Source: Mizugakiibacter sediminis (lineage in GTDB: Bacteria; Pseudomonadota; Gammaproteobacteria; Xanthomonadales; Rhodanobacteraceae). From it: a DNA stretch of 54,406 nt. The stretch spans positions 85,868 to 140,273 of the forward strand of contig NZ_DF970177.1 of assembly GCF_000953855.2 (NCBI RefSeq). Direction: 5' to 3'. Made by a program: the position numbers and the translations under genes. Positions within the stretch are counted from its first letter, which is position 1; every line of letters begins with the position of its first letter. The notes below the pieces were generated by a model. That model saw only the letters and a program-made list of their open reading frames with translations, had not been told where the DNA came from and did not search any database. Shown piece by piece: positions 38,458 through 48,575 of the stretch.

Positions 38458-38546
38458 GCGTCCTCCCGAATGCGGTGTGGCTGCGGCAGGGACCGCAGCC
38501 GGCGAAGTGTAGCGGCCCGTGCCGACGTGCGCGCGGGTATGGTGGC

Positions 38547-39875
38547 TCAGTCCGGCGCGCTCAGGCGCAGCACCCGGCCCGGGCGCAGCGTGTCGCCCGC
38601 CAGCCCGTTCCAGGCGCGCAGGTCGTCGACGCTGACGCGATAGCGGCGGGCGATGCTCCACAGGCTCTCGCCCGGCTGCGCGGTGTGCGTGGGCGTCGGC
38701 GCGTCGGCCGCGGCGAGCTGCGCGCCGGCCTGCGCCAGCAGCGCGTGCGGCAGCAGCAGCGTGCGTCCGGTGGACAGCGGCGCATCGGCGTCGACGGCAT
38801 TCGCCGCCGCCAGCGCGGCCGCCGGCACGTCGCCGCGCGCGGCCAGCGTCTGCAGCGTGGCCGGCGCGCGCAGCCGCGCCTCGCGCCAGTCCGACCAGCG
38901 CGCTGCATCCATCAGCGCGTAGGCGCCGCGGAACCGCTCGGCATGGTCGTGCGGCAGCAGCAGGTGATGCGGCGCGCCGCGCGCGGGCATGCGCGTGCGG
39001 CGATAGCCGGCGTTGAGCGCGCGCAACGCCTCGAGCGGCATGCCGGCGAGCCGCGCCGCCACGCGCAGGTCGATCGGCGCATCCAGCGGCACCGGGACGA
39101 TCCGCCCGCCGTCGTCGAGGCGCGGCAGTTCCACGCCGAAGCGCGCGGGCTCGCGCACGATGCAGGCCATCGCCAGCAGGCGGGTCAGATGCTCGCGCGT
39201 GATGCGGCCGACGGGCAGAGCGGGGATCGCCGGTGACGCGCCCGGCGCGCCGTGCCGGTCGAGCAGTCGTTTGACGCGGTATTCGCCGACGTTGAACGCC
39301 ATGTCGGCCAGGCGCCAGTCGTGGAACTCGTCGTCGTAGCGGCGCAGCAGGCGCAGTGCGGCCTGCGTGGACGCGTGCACGTCGAGACGGCCGTCGTAGT
39401 CGCGGCCGAGGTCGAGGCCGAGCGTGCGAGCGGTCTGCGGCATGATCTGCCAGATGCCGGCCGGGCCGCCGCGGGCGCCGGGTACGGCGCGGTACTCGCT
39501 TTCCACCCACGGCAGCAGCACGAATTCGCCGGGCACGTCCGCCGCTTCCGCCTGCGCCTGCACGTAGCGCAACAGCGGCAGCGCGGCGCCGAGCTGCGCC
39601 TCGAAGCGGTCCGGGGCGGCGGCGTAGCGGCGCGCCCACGCGGCGATATCCGGGTCGGCGTCGCAGCCGTCCATGACGAAGCTGCGGCGCAGGCGTTCCC
39701 AGGCGTCGGAGGCGGCTGGCGCGGGTGGAGCGGGAGCCTGCGGCGCGCGCGCGACCTCTTGCGGCGGCGACGCCGGTGTCGCAGGCGGCTGCGGCGCCGG
39801 CGCGCGCACCGGCGCCTGCGCGCACGCCGCGAGCAGCGCCGCCGGTGCCGCCGCGGCGAGCAGGCGGCGCATCAT
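38547..39875 (-). CDS. MltD-like lytic transglycosylase lipoprotein with LysM
   Basis: A 442-aa murein-cleaving lipoprotein. The N-terminus [20 protein letters not shown] has a lipobox with C18. A Pro/Ala-rich linker precedes the SLT domain, with catalytic E125 in [10 protein letters not shown] and [15 protein letters not shown]. One C-terminal LysM domain ([20 protein letters not shown]) binds peptidoglycan; a second, degenerate one may lie before it. E. coli MltD sits next to gloB in the same way. The start at 39875 overlaps the gloB stop by ATGA. Confidence 0.88.
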   Translation of the reverse strand: MMRRLLAAAAPAALLAACAQAPVRAPAPQPPATPASPPQEVARAPQAPAPPAPAASDAWERLRRSFVMDGCDADPDIAAWARRYAAAPDRFEAQLGAALPLLRYVQAQAEAADVPGEFVLLPWVESEYRAVPGARGGPAGIWQIMPQTARTLGLDLGRDYDGRLDVHASTQAALRLLRRYDDEFHDWRLADMAFNVGEYRVKRLLDRHGAPGASPAIPALPVGRITREHLTRLLAMACIVREPARFGVELPRLDDGGRIVPVPLDAPIDLRVAARLAGMPLEALRALNAGYRRTRMPARGAPHHLLLPHDHAERFRGAYALMDAARWSDWREARLRAPATLQTLAARGDVPAAALAAANAVDADAPLSTGRTLLLPHALLAQAGAQLAAADAPTPTHTAQPGESLWSIARRYRVSVDDLRAWNGLAGDTLRPGRVLRLSAPD

Positions 39876-40639
39876 GCGCGGAACGCGTCCTTGGCCGTGC
39901 GCAGCGCCGCGAAGCGCTCGACACGCGTATGCGCGTGCGCCGCGGCCGCCGTCCACGCCGCCACCGCCGGCGCATCCACGCGCAGGAACGGATTGGCGGC
40001 GCGTTCCGCGCCGAGCGTGCTCGGCAGGGTGGGCCGCGCCTGCGCGCGCAGGCCGCGCGCTTCGGCCGCCCGCGCCTGCAGCGCGGTGTTGTCCGGTTCC
40101 ACCTGCAGGGCGAAGGCGGCGTTGGCGAGCGTGTACTCGTGGCCGCAGCAGACGCGCGTCGCGTCGGGCAGCGCCGCGAGGCGCTCCAGCGAAGCCAGCA
40201 TCTCCGCCGGCGTGCCCTCGAACAGGCGGCCGCAGCCGAGGCTGAACAGCGTGTCGCCGCAGAACAGCAGGCCTTCGCCGGCGTAGGCGACATGGCTGCG
40301 CGTGTGGCCGGGCACGGCGATCACCTCGAAGGCCGCGACGGGCGCGGTCAGCGTCAGCCGGTCGCCGTCGCCGACGCGGCGGTCGGCGTGCGGGATGCGC
40401 GCGTCGTGCGGCGCGATCACCGTCGCTGCGTGGCGCGCCGCCAGCGCGGCCGCGCCGCCGATGTGGTCGTCGTGGTGGTGGGTGAGCAGGACCGCCGTCA
40501 GCCGCAACCCCTTGCGCGCCAGCGCCGCCTCCACCGGCGCGGCCTCGCCGGGATCGACGACCAGCGCATGCCCGGCCGCGTCGGCGAGCAGCCAGATGTA
40601 GTTGTCGCTCAGCGCGGGCAGGGCGGACAGTCGCAGCAC
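39872..40639 (-). CDS. gloB: hydroxyacylglutathione hydrolase (glyoxalase II)
   Basis: A 255-aa metallo-beta-lactamase-fold thioesterase that hydrolyses S-lactoylglutathione in methylglyoxal detoxification. The two-metal motif THHHDDH is at 53-59; further ligands are in PGHTRSH and FCGDTLF. The C-terminal glyoxalase II domain ([11 protein letters not shown]) binds glutathione. It is divergent from the methyltransferase gene and sits in the conserved gloB-yafS-rnhA-dnaQ block. Confidence 0.95.
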   Translation of the reverse strand: MLRLSALPALSDNYIWLLADAAGHALVVDPGEAAPVEAALARKGLRLTAVLLTHHHDDHIGGAAALAARHAATVIAPHDARIPHADRRVGDGDRLTLTAPVAAFEVIAVPGHTRSHVAYAGEGLLFCGDTLFSLGCGRLFEGTPAEMLASLERLAALPDATRVCCGHEYTLANAAFALQVEPDNTALQARAAEARGLRAQARPTLPSTLGAERAANPFLRVDAPAVAAWTAAAAHAHTRVERFAALRTAKDAFRA

Positions 40640-40707
40640 GGGGCGATCCGGGGCGTGTCGTCACGGGACTATAACAACGCGTTGACGCCGCTCAGGTTAG
40701 CGGTCTG

Positions 40708-40736
40708 TTAACCTCACGGCCGCTTTCGCGCACAAT
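40708..40736 (+). promoter_or_regulatory. candidate promoter of the yafS-rnhA-dnaQ run
   Basis: TTAACC (40708-40713), a 17-base spacer and CACAAT (40731-40736). The -35 overlaps an inverted repeat AGGTTA ... TAACCT (40695-40713) in the gloB divergent region. Confidence 0.4.
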
Positions 40737-40761
40737 CGTGACGACGATCACCGCCGCCCGC

Positions 40762-41460
40762 ATGTCCGAAACCGTCGCCGCCCTGTACGAGACCCCGCAG
40801 TTGCGCGCCCTGTGCGCGGACGCGACGGCGGCGCTCGCGCCGGAGCTGGCGGGGCTGGCCGGAACGCATGCGCTGCTGCTCGACGCCGGCGGCGCGCCGG
40901 CGCTGCCGCCGACGCCGCTGCTGGCGGTGTGGACGCGGCTCGAGGTGCATGCCGGCGCGCTGAGCGGCGATCTGCTCGGCAACGCCGATGCGCTGCCGTT
41001 CGCCGACGACAGCTTCCGCGCGGTGGTGCTGCGCCTCGCCGCCGAGGCGATCGGCGGACCGGAAGCGCTGGCCGACGAGCTCGCGCGCGTGCTGGCGCCG
41101 CAGGGCATCGCGCTGATCGCGGCGCTGCATCCGCTCAGCCTGTGGCAGCCGTGGCTGGCGCTGCGCGCGCACCGGGGCGGCGCCGCGCTGACCCTGGCCG
41201 GACCCGGGCGCTGGCGCAGCGCGCTGGCCGCGCGCGGCGTCGACGTCTACGCGGTGCGCCGCTACGGCGCGGCGTGGCCGCGCGCGCAGTCCGCGCGCAC
41301 GCAGCCGCGCTGGCTGCACGCCGCGGCCGGCGGCGGCTACATGCTGGTCGCGCGCAAGCGCCGCCCGGCGATGATCCCGCTGCGCCTGCGGCCGCGGCCG
41401 GCGGCGGTCGCCGCGCGCCACGGCACGCTCGCGCCCGGCGCGCACCGGGCCTGCGCATGA
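40762..41460 (+). CDS. YafS-like SAM-dependent methyltransferase-fold protein
   Basis: A 232-aa protein equivalent by position to E. coli YafS (between gloB and rnhA). The methyltransferase fold is suggested by [19 protein letters not shown] and [20 protein letters not shown], but motif I is degenerate: [13 protein letters not shown] replaces the usual D-G-G-G-G loop. The C-terminus is a basic Arg/Ala/Pro-rich tail. Catalysis is therefore doubtful. The ATG at 40762 is preferred; a GTG at 40738 would add eight residues. The stop overlaps rnhA by ATGA. Confidence 0.7.
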   Translation: MSETVAALYETPQLRALCADATAALAPELAGLAGTHALLLDAGGAPALPPTPLLAVWTRLEVHAGALSGDLLGNADALPFADDSFRAVVLRLAAEAIGGPEALADELARVLAPQGIALIAALHPLSLWQPWLALRAHRGGAALTLAGPGRWRSALAARGVDVYAVRRYGAAWPRAQSARTQPRWLHAAAGGGYMLVARKRRPAMIPLRLRPRPAAVAARHGTLAPGAHRACA

Positions 41461-41915
41461 GCGACGAACCGCGCGTCGTCCACGCTTTCACCGACGGCGC
41501 CTGCCTGGGCAATCCCGGCCCGGGCGGCTGGGCCGCGCTGCTGCGCTGGAACGGCCACGAGCGGCTGCTGCGGGGCGCGGAAGCCGCGACCACCAACAAC
41601 CGCATGGAGCTGGCGGCGGCGATCGCCGCGCTGGAGGCGCTGAAGCGCCCCTGCCGGGTGCGCCTCGCCACCGATTCGCAGTACGTCAAGCAGGGCATCG
41701 AGGAATGGCTGCCGCGCTGGCGCGCGAACGGCTGGCGCACCGCCGACCGCAAGCCGGTCAAGAACCAGGATCTGTGGCAGCGCCTCGCCGAAGCGGCCGC
41801 GCGGCACCGGGTGACCTGGGAATGGGTGCGCGGCCACGCCGGCCACGCCGAGAACGAACGCGTCGATCAGGCCGCGCGCGAGGCGGCCGAACGCATGCGC
41901 GCGGAAACGGTCTAG
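41457..41915 (+). CDS. rnhA: ribonuclease HI
   Basis: A 152-aa nuclease that removes RNA from RNA-DNA hybrids. All four catalytic acidic residues are visible: D13 ([11 protein letters not shown]), E51 (NNRMELAA), D73 (LATDSQYV) and D137 (ENERVDQAA). The basic handle [15 protein letters not shown] is also present. The start is fixed by ATGA overlap with the upstream gene. Confidence 0.97.
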   Translation: MSDEPRVVHAFTDGACLGNPGPGGWAALLRWNGHERLLRGAEAATTNNRMELAAAIAALEALKRPCRVRLATDSQYVKQGIEEWLPRWRANGWRTADRKPVKNQDLWQRLAEAAARHRVTWEWVRGHAGHAENERVDQAAREAAERMRAETV

Positions 41916-41948
41916 CGGGACGTCCGCGCGCGCAGGACAGGAGCACAC

Positions 41949-42659
41949 ATGCGGCAGATCGTGCTGGATACCGAAACCACCGGCCTCGAGGTCAGCCAGG
42001 GCCACCGCATCATCGAGATCGGCTGCATCGAGCTGATCGGGCGCCGGCCCAGCGGCCGCACCTTCCACCACTACTGCAACCCCGGCCGCGCGATCGACGC
42101 CGGCGCGGTGGCGGTGCACGGCATCACCGCCGAATTCCTCGCCGACAAGCCGACGTTCGCCGAACTGGTCGAGGAGTGGCTGGCGTTCGTCGAGGGTGCC
42201 GAGCTGCTGATCCACAACGCCGCCTTCGACGTCGCCTTCCTCGACGCCGAGCTGGCGCTGGCCGGCGCCCGCTACGGACGCGTCGCCGACCACGCCGAGG
42301 TGGTCGACACGCTGGCGCTGGCGCGCGCGCGCTATCCCGGCCAGAAGAACTCGCTGGACGCGTTGTGCAAGCGCCTCGGCGTGGACAACTCGCACCGCGA
42401 GTTCCATGGCGCGCTGCTGGACGCGCAGTTGCTGGCGGAGGTCTACCTGGCGATGACCGCCGGCCAGGCGGCGCTGGCGCTGGCGTTGGACGAAACGCCG
42501 GCTGCCGCGGCGACCGTGCTCGCGGCGGCGGCGCCGCTGAAACGGCCGCGCGTGCTGCGCGCCGACGCCGCGGAGTGCGCAGCGCACGAGGCGCGGCTGG
42601 ATGCGCTGGACAAGGCCGCCAAGGGCGGCAGCGTGTGGCGGCGGCTGGCCGGCGGCTGA
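41949..42659 (+). CDS. dnaQ: DNA polymerase III epsilon subunit
   Basis: A 236-aa proofreading 3'-5' exonuclease of the replicative polymerase. The DEDDh residues are seen: D7 and E9 (VLDTETTGLE), the Asp in HNAAFDVAFLDAEL and the His/Asp in HREFHGALLDAQLL. The C-terminal segment that binds alpha is shorter on conserved motifs. AGGAG precedes the ATG at 41949. It pairs with rnhA as in E. coli, but here on the same strand. Confidence 0.96.
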   Translation: MRQIVLDTETTGLEVSQGHRIIEIGCIELIGRRPSGRTFHHYCNPGRAIDAGAVAVHGITAEFLADKPTFAELVEEWLAFVEGAELLIHNAAFDVAFLDAELALAGARYGRVADHAEVVDTLALARARYPGQKNSLDALCKRLGVDNSHREFHGALLDAQLLAEVYLAMTAGQAALALALDETPAAAATVLAAAAPLKRPRVLRADAAECAAHEARLDALDKAAKGGSVWRRLAGG

Positions 42660-42677
42660 GCCGCCGCGGCGCGTGCC

Positions 42678-43379
42678 TCAGCGCACGCGCACCAGCACGG
42701 CGGTGATGTTGTCGCTGCCGCCGCCGTCCAGCGCGGCCAGGATCAGGTGCTCGACGCATTCCTGCGCGGTCAGGTCGGTGCGCGCGAGGATGCGCGCGAT
42801 CGCCGCGTCGTCGACTTCCTCGGTCAGCCCGTCGCTGCACAGCAGGAACTGCATGCCGGGCTCGACCGCGCCGCGCACGGTTTCCACGCGCAACTGCTGC
42901 GGATCGGTGACACCGAGCGCCTGCGTCACCAGATTGCGCTGCGGATGCGCGCGCGCCTCCTCGCTGGTGATCGCCCCCTGGTCGAGCAGCTGCTGCACGA
43001 AGGAGTGGTCCTGCGAGAGCTGGCGCAGCGCGTCCTGCCACAGGTAGACGCGGCTGTCGCCGACCCAGGTGACTTCATAGGCGCCGTCGCGGATGCGCAG
43101 CGCGGCGATGGTGGTGCCCATCGGCAGCGCCTCGGCGCGGCGCTTGGAGTGGCGGATGACCGCCTCGTCGGCGCTGCGGATCGCGTCCGCCAGCGCGCGT
43201 CCCGCCGCCGCTTCGCGCAGCACGTGGTCGCGCGCAAGCGCGCTGGCCACTTCGCCGTGGTCGTGACCGCCCATGCCGTCGGCCACCAGCCACAGCCCGA
43301 GCGTGTCGTCGGCGTAGTAGGTGTCCTCGTTGTGCTCGCGGCGCAGGCCGACGTGGGTGCCGTGTCCGAATTCGATCAT
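42678..43379 (-). CDS. PP2C-type serine/threonine phosphatase
   Basis: A 233-aa metal-dependent phosphatase of the Stp1/PrpC kind. Metal-binding aspartates occur in REHNEDTYY, LVADGMGGHDHG, LCSDGLTEEV and GGSDNITAVLV; TWVGDSRVYLW is the conserved strand. The protein is soluble and single-domain. No Ser/Thr kinase gene is adjacent in the window. It faces dnaQ, 18 bases apart. Confidence 0.92.
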   Translation of the reverse strand: MIEFGHGTHVGLRREHNEDTYYADDTLGLWLVADGMGGHDHGEVASALARDHVLREAAAGRALADAIRSADEAVIRHSKRRAEALPMGTTIAALRIRDGAYEVTWVGDSRVYLWQDALRQLSQDHSFVQQLLDQGAITSEEARAHPQRNLVTQALGVTDPQQLRVETVRGAVEPGMQFLLCSDGLTEEVDDAAIARILARTDLTAQECVEHLILAALDGGGSDNITAVLVRVR

Positions 43380-43427
43380 GGCCGGGCGTCGTGGCGGTTG
43401 CGCGGAGCATGCCGCAAGGCCCCGCGG

Positions 43428-43456
43428 TTGTCACGGCCGGACGCGCACCGTATCAT
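43428..43456 (+). promoter_or_regulatory. sigma-70 promoter of tRNA-Ser(CGA)
   Basis: TTGTCA (43428-43433), a 17-base spacer and TATCAT (43451-43456), 40 bases before the tRNA. Near-consensus. Confidence 0.75.
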
Positions 43457-43496
43457 TCGCGGCCCTCGCCCGGCGTTCCGCGCCGGTCGGGGCCGC

Positions 43497-43591
<95 letters not shown>

Positions 43592-43683
43592 GCTTGTTTC
43601 TGCGGCTTCGTGAAAAGTCCGGCGCCGCTCCGCGATTCTGGTTGCGCTCCGCAATTCCTGCTTCGTCGGCTCGACTTTCGCGC

Positions 43684-44172
43684 CGCGCGCAATTGTGCTC
43701 GGTCATGACGACGGACGCATGCCCGAGCTGGCGCTGCGCCTGGCGAATGTCGCCGCTCGCGTCGGCCTTGTCCGTCGCCGCCTTCGCGCGCAGGTCGCGG
43801 AACCGGATGCCGGCGAGTCCGGCGGCGTCCGGCGTCGCCGGGAATCGCTTCTGCAACGCGCCCAGACCGATCGCCTGGCCGCGCTCGGTCACGGCCAGGC
43901 GCGTGCTGCATATGGGCATCGCGCGCTTGCGCGCCATGATCCGCTCGATCACCGCCGCCAGCTCGCCGGTCACGGCGATGCGCAGCTTCGCCCCCCGTCT
44001 TTTCCTGGCGCACCTCGAGCGCACCGTCGCGGACGTGCGTGGCGTCCATTCGGAGCGTGTCCGCGGGCCGCTGCCCGGTGAGGTAGGCCAGATCCATGGC
44101 ATCGCGCAGTGCGACGTCGGCATGCGCCCACGGCGCCGCGTAGGCGGCGTCGTCCACGTACACGTCGCTGCG
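43684..44172 (-). pseudogene. tyrosine recombinase (integrase) catalytic-domain remnant
   Basis: The C-terminal catalytic half of a tyrosine integrase in two frames. Frame one reads VYVDDAAYAAPWAHAD and AYLTGQRPADTLRM (first catalytic Arg) up to EVRQEKTGG; a run of six G at about 43991-43996 then shifts the frame. Frame two continues AKLRIAVTGELAAVIERI, FRDLRAKAATD (H replaced by D in the HxxR box) and RQLGHASVVMTEH. The nucleophile Tyr expected after TEH is lost (TEHNCARR). Removing one G restores a continuous reading. The N-terminal core-binding half is missing. It reads toward the tRNA attachment site, as usual. Confidence 0.85.
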
Positions 44173-44179
44173 CCCGCAG

Positions 44180-45391
44180 CTGGCCTTCCGCTCGCAGCAG
44201 ATCAAGAGCGCGAGCGAGAACCGCGGGACGTTCGATCCGGAGAATCCGGACATTCGGTTCAGTCAGAGTCCGATCAAGTCGGTCGAGGCCAATATCAGGC
44301 GCGGCCGCGAGGCGATGACGCGGGCGTTAATCGAGAAGGCGGATCAGCACCGGGCGATGTTCCGCACCGGTATGGGCTGGGTGGATTTCGTGTGGGGTGA
44401 CAGCGCGAAGGGTCTACAACACATCATCGAGCGCAGATCGGCAGAGGGCGAAGATGCGAGACGAATGCTCGTGCGCGAAATGGTGGACACCATCGCAAGC
44501 GGTTCGGAGATTCGCCGTTCAGAAGTAGGCAAGAGTGTGCGCGTAGTGCTGCGCGATGGTGCCCATGAAGCGGTGCTGGTGCGCCACGCCGGAAGTAATT
44601 CGTGGCTTCTGACCGGATTCAGAGAATTGCCCGGTGGCGAGAGGCGGGGTGCGACGCCATCCTCGCCTACGCACGCCGAGCCTATACGTTCTCGTCTCGA
44701 CGAGGGAGCGGGCGCGGAAGCTCCCGAGGCACGGTCCGGGCTCCAATTGCCCGGGGATGTGCAGGGAGCGACGCTTCAGAGCGTACCTCGTGGCGAGCGC
44801 GGAGGCAACGAAAGAGCGGCAGGCCCCGGCGCCGTAGATGGGGGCCGCGATGCCGAGACATCGTTGGGCGCCCATGGTTCGCCGAGGCCTGCCACGGCTA
44901 CGTTACCGCGTGCAAGGCTGCAGATCGATGTGCAACCGCACGCCGTTGCGCCCGAGCACCTGAACCGCGTCCGCAACGTCGCCAACGACGTGGCGTCCGG
45001 CCTGCGCAACGCACCGAAGATCGAGGTGCTGGCGTCGCCGGACGAGCTGCCGCCCGGCCTGCGCGAGCGCGTGCGCTCGGACCCGGCCGAGGCCGGCATG
45101 CCGGACGGCATGTTCGTGCCCGGCCGAAACACGGTGTACCTGTTCGCCGGCGCGATTCCGGATGCGCGCCGCGCCGCCTGGGTGGTGATGCACGAGGTGG
45201 CCGGCCACTACGGCCTGCGCGGTCTGCTGGGCAACGAACTGGCGCCGTCGCTGCGCCGGGCGAGCCGCAACGACACCGTGGCGCAGCTCGCCGAGGCGAT
45301 CGAGCGCGATCGCGGCGAGCCGGACATGGATCCGCTGCGCGCGACCGAGGAAGCCCTGGCCGCGCTCCGCAATTCCAAACCATCCCAGTAA
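44180..45391 (+). pseudogene. fragment of phage/ICE large polyvalent protein (nuclease-like and LPD domains)
   Basis: An open frame of about 400 codons without a native start. It begins in LAFRSQQIKSASENRGTFDP and ENPDIRFSQSP, a junction typical of large polyvalent proteins of phages and conjugative elements. Next comes a domain with GWVDFVWGD, GLQHIIERR and SVRVVLRDGAHEAVLV, resembling the phage barnase-EndoU-ColicinE5/D-RelE-like nucleases. After a low-complexity linker, the C-terminus (FVPGRNTVYLFAG, WVVMHEVAGHYGLRGLLG) resembles a polyvalent-associated domain with a metal-like HExxxH. An internal ATG at 44315 would give 358 aa, but has no ribosome site. It could be a dead fragment or a domesticated remnant; the domain names rest on my recognition of motifs. 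Confidence 0.55.
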
Positions 45392-45478
45392 CGGCGCGAG
45401 TTGCAGTGGTGGATAACCCTTGCGATTGCGGATCATTTTTGCGACCATTTCACTGATCTGTCGCGAGGTTTGTCGGGA

Positions 45479-45537
45479 TCGAAATCCGGTGTACGGCTCG
45501 TACGTACCGTGGGTTCGAGTCCCACCCTCTCCGCCAG
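45479..45537 (+). repeat. attR: second copy of the tRNA-Ser 3' end
   Basis: A direct repeat of 43530-43588 with two substitutions (C to A in the variable arm, A to G in the T-loop flank). It contains no full tRNA, only the anticodon loop to CCA. It lies 138 bases before rhlE. Confidence 0.9.
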
Positions 45538-45675
45538 TTTCCGCAGGCGCTCCGGTTGCGCTCCCTCCCTTCGTCGGCATGACCCGCTGCGCGCGGCGTC
45601 GCGCGGCGAGCTTGCACGTCTCGGCCTGAACCGGCGGCCGCGCCCGTCGCGGCGAGGCGGATTCAGGAGTTCTCC

Positions 45676-47034
45676 ATGCACTTTTCCGATCTCGGCCTGG
45701 ACGCCGGGTTGCTGCGCACGCTGGCCGAGGAAGGCTACGCCGCGCCGACGCCGATCCAGGCGCAGGCGATTCCGCTGGTGCTGGCCGGCCGCGACCTGCT
45801 GGCCGCGGCACAGACCGGCACCGGCAAGACCGCCGCCTTCGCGCTGCCGCTGCTGCAGCGCCTCGCCGCGTCGCCGGCCGCCGCGCGCAGGCCGCGCGCG
45901 CTGGTGCTGGTGCCGACGCGTGAGCTGGCCGCGCAGGTGGCGGAGGCGATGCGCGTCTACGGCCGCCACCTGGCGCTGCGCGTCGGCGAGGTCTACGGCG
46001 GCGTCGGCATGCAGCCGCAGGTGGAGCGCTTCCGCCGCGGCCTCGACGTCGTGGTGGCGACGCCGGGGCGCCTGCTCGACCACCTCGCGCAGCGCACCGT
46101 CGATCTGTCGGCGATCGGCATCCTCGTGCTCGACGAAGCCGACCGCATGCTCGACATGGGCTTCATCCGCGACATCCGCAAGCTGCTCGACGCGCTGCCC
46201 GCGCGGCGGCAGAACCTGCTTTTCTCGGCGACCTTCAGCGACGAGATCCGCGCGCTGGCGCAAGGCCTGCTGCGCGATCCGGCCAGCATCGAGGTGGCGC
46301 CGCGCAACACCGCGGCCGAACGCGTCGCGCAGCGCGCCCATCCGGTCGACAAGATGCGCAAGGCGGCGCTGCTCGCGCACCTGATCGCCGGCGGCGACTG
46401 GCGCCAGGTGCTGGTGTTCACCCGCACCAAGCACGGCGCCAACCGCCTCGCCGCGCAGCTCGAGCGCGCCGGCATCAGCGCGGCGGCGATCCACGGCAAC
46501 AAGTCGCAGGGCGCGCGCACGCGCGCGCTGGCCGACCTGAAGGCGGGGCGCGTGCGCGCGCTGGTCGCCACCGACATCGCCGCGCGCGGCATCGACATCG
46601 ACCAGCTGCCGCACGTGGTCAACTACGAACTGCCGAACGTGCCGGAGGACTACGTGCACCGCATCGGCCGCACCGGCCGCGCCGGCGCCGGCGGCGAGGC
46701 GATCTCGCTGGTCAGCGCCGACGAGCGCGACTACCTGCGCGCGATCCAGAAGCTGCTGCGCGCGGAGATTCCGTCGATGCCGGTCGCCGGCTTCGAACCC
46801 GGTTCGGCGCCGTCGCCCGCCGAGCGCGCGGCGCACGAGGACGATGCGGCGGCACGGCGCCGCGGTCGCCGTGCGGCGCCCGCGGCGCCGTCGAAGGCAG
46901 CGCCGCGCGGCCGTGGTTCCGTGCCGGCGGCACGCAACGGCGGCGCTGCGCGGACGGGCAGCGAAAGCGGCGCCCCGGTGCCCGCCTCGCGCCGGCGGCG
47001 TCGCCGCGGCGGCCGTCCGGCACGGCCGTCGTGA
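45676..47034 (+). CDS. rhlE: DEAD-box RNA helicase RhlE
   Basis: A 452-aa ATP-dependent RNA helicase. Motifs in order: Q motif [10 protein letters not shown], Walker A AQTGTGKT (45-52), [31 protein letters not shown] and HRIGRTGR. The C-terminal 80 residues are a basic Arg/Ala/Gly-rich tail typical of RhlE and likely bind RNA. AGGAG precedes the ATG at 45676. It follows attR, so its own promoter would lie in the short gap or in the element. Confidence 0.93.
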   Translation: MHFSDLGLDAGLLRTLAEEGYAAPTPIQAQAIPLVLAGRDLLAAAQTGTGKTAAFALPLLQRLAASPAAARRPRALVLVPTRELAAQVAEAMRVYGRHLALRVGEVYGGVGMQPQVERFRRGLDVVVATPGRLLDHLAQRTVDLSAIGILVLDEADRMLDMGFIRDIRKLLDALPARRQNLLFSATFSDEIRALAQGLLRDPASIEVAPRNTAAERVAQRAHPVDKMRKAALLAHLIAGGDWRQVLVFTRTKHGANRLAAQLERAGISAAAIHGNKSQGARTRALADLKAGRVRALVATDIAARGIDIDQLPHVVNYELPNVPEDYVHRIGRTGRAGAGGEAISLVSADERDYLRAIQKLLRAEIPSMPVAGFEPGSAPSPAERAAHEDDAAARRRGRRAAPAAPSKAAPRGRGSVPAARNGGAARTGSESGAPVPASRRRRRRGGRPARPS

Positions 47035-47090
47035 GCGCATCCCGTGCGCACGGTTGCTAAACTGGCGCGGCCTTCCAGCCCGAGCCCGAC

Positions 47091-47492
47091 ATGAGCCTGA
47101 TTTCCGTCCCCGTCTCCTACGGCGAGCTGATCGACAAGATCACCATCCTCGAGATCAAGGCCGAGCGCATCGCCGACGCGGCCAAGCTGGCCAACGTGCG
47201 CACCGAGCTCGACCTGCTGAACGCGACCTGGAGCGCCGATGCCGCCTCGCGCACCGACATCGCCGCCGAACGCGCGCAGCTCAAGGCGGTCAACGAGGCG
47301 CTGTGGGACATCGAGGACCGCATCCGCCTGAAGGAGAAGGCGCAGGCCTTCGACGGCGAGTTCGTCGAGCTGGCGCGCGCGGTGTATTTCCGCAACGACG
47401 AGCGCGCCGCGGTCAAGCGCGCGATCAACCTCAAGCTCGGTTCGAAGCTGGTCGAGGAGAAGTCCTACCAGGACTACCGCGCGAAGCCCTGA
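47091..47492 (+). CDS. DUF6165 family protein
   Basis: A 133-aa, highly charged, mostly helical protein of the DUF6165 family, found near LPS or glycosylation genes in proteobacteria. The N-terminus VSYGELIDKITILEIKAERI and C-terminus RNDERAAVKRAINLKLGS, VEEKSYQDY are characteristic. Its function is not known to me. Its last 19 bases overlap the 3' end of the convergent GT9 gene. Confidence 0.8.
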   Translation: MSLISVPVSYGELIDKITILEIKAERIADAAKLANVRTELDLLNATWSADAASRTDIAAERAQLKAVNEALWDIEDRIRLKEKAQAFDGEFVELARAVYFRNDERAAVKRAINLKLGSKLVEEKSYQDYRAKP

Positions 47493-48535
47493 GCGCGCGC
47501 CAGCGCCTCCAGCCGCTCGATGGCATCGTCGACCGTCACCAGGTCCATCACGCCGGGGTATTCGATCTTGGTGCCCCAGGGAATCTCCGCCGCCGGCTTG
47601 CCGAGGAAGCGGCGCGCGGCGGCGTCGTAGCGGTCGACGCACCAGCGGCGGTCGGAGTAGGGGCCGGAGCGCTGCGGATTGCTGGCCGCGTGCAGGCCGA
47701 GCACCTTGGCGCCGACGGCGTTGGCCATGTGCATCGGGCCCGCGTCCGGCGTCAGCACCACGGCGGCGCGGCGGTACAGCGCCAGCGCGCGCTTCAGCGT
47801 GTCCTTGCCGATCAGATCCAGCGGCTCCGTGCGCATCCGCGCGCGGATGGCGTCGCCCATCGCGCGTTCGGCCGCGCTGGGCCCGCCGGTCAGCACCACG
47901 CGCATGCCGAGCGCCTGCGCGGCGTGGTCGGCGGCGGCGGCGTAGCGCTCGGCGCGCCAGTTGCGCAACACGTGGCTGGAACAGGGGCTGAGCAGCAGCG
48001 CCGGCGCGCCGTCGGGCAGTTGCGCCGCGGCCCAGGCTTCGGCCTCGTCGGGAATGGGGATGTCCCAGCGCACGGCGGTCTGGCGCAGGCCGAGCGGTTC
48101 GAGGAAGCTCGCCATCGCGTCCAGCACGTGTTCGCCGCTGCGCGCGGCGATGCGCTCGTTGACGAACAGGCCGTGCAGATCCTTGGATCGCGCGCGGTCG
48201 TAGCCGATGCGGCGCCGCGCACGCACGGCGAGGCTCAACAGGTTGGCGCGCAGCGCCACCTGCAGGTGCAGCAGCGCATCGAAGCGGCGGCCGGCCAGCG
48301 CCTGCCGCACCGCGCGCCAGCCGTCGAGGCCGCGGCTCTTGTCGAACACCACGAATTCGATCCCGGCGATGTCGCCGACCAGGCGGTGTTCCAGCTTGCC
48401 GATGATCCAGGTCAGGCGGGTCTGCGGCCAGACCTGCTGCAATGTGCGCAGCAGCGGCACCACGTGCGTCACGTCGCCGAGCGCGGACGTGCGCAGCAGA
48501 CACAGCGAATCGGGCGGTCGTGACCCTTGGCTCAT
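47474..48535 (-). CDS. glycosyltransferase family 9 (heptosyltransferase-like)
   Basis: A 353-aa GT-B enzyme of the ADP-heptose:LPS heptosyltransferase family, which adds sugars to the lipopolysaccharide core. The family start RTSALGDVTHVVP and the C-terminal nucleotide-sugar region LTPDAGPMHMANAVGAKVLGLH are clear. It is closer to the group called heptosyltransferase I-like. It is divergent from kdkA, which modifies the adjacent Kdo residue, so both likely build the inner core. Confidence 0.88.
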   Translation of the reverse strand: MSQGSRPPDSLCLLRTSALGDVTHVVPLLRTLQQVWPQTRLTWIIGKLEHRLVGDIAGIEFVVFDKSRGLDGWRAVRQALAGRRFDALLHLQVALRANLLSLAVRARRRIGYDRARSKDLHGLFVNERIAARSGEHVLDAMASFLEPLGLRQTAVRWDIPIPDEAEAWAAAQLPDGAPALLLSPCSSHVLRNWRAERYAAAADHAAQALGMRVVLTGGPSAAERAMGDAIRARMRTEPLDLIGKDTLKRALALYRRAAVVLTPDAGPMHMANAVGAKVLGLHAASNPQRSGPYSDRRWCVDRYDAAARRFLGKPAAEIPWGTKIEYPGVMDLVTVDDAIERLEALARAQGFAR

Positions 48536-48575
48536 GCGGGCTTGCTAGACTTGGGCGGAGAAGGCGGTCTTCGGC

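Noticed and set aside
44315..45391. Treating this frame as a normal intact gene
   Set aside because: The similarity extends upstream of the only reasonable ATG, there is no ribosome site and the surrounding element is decayed.
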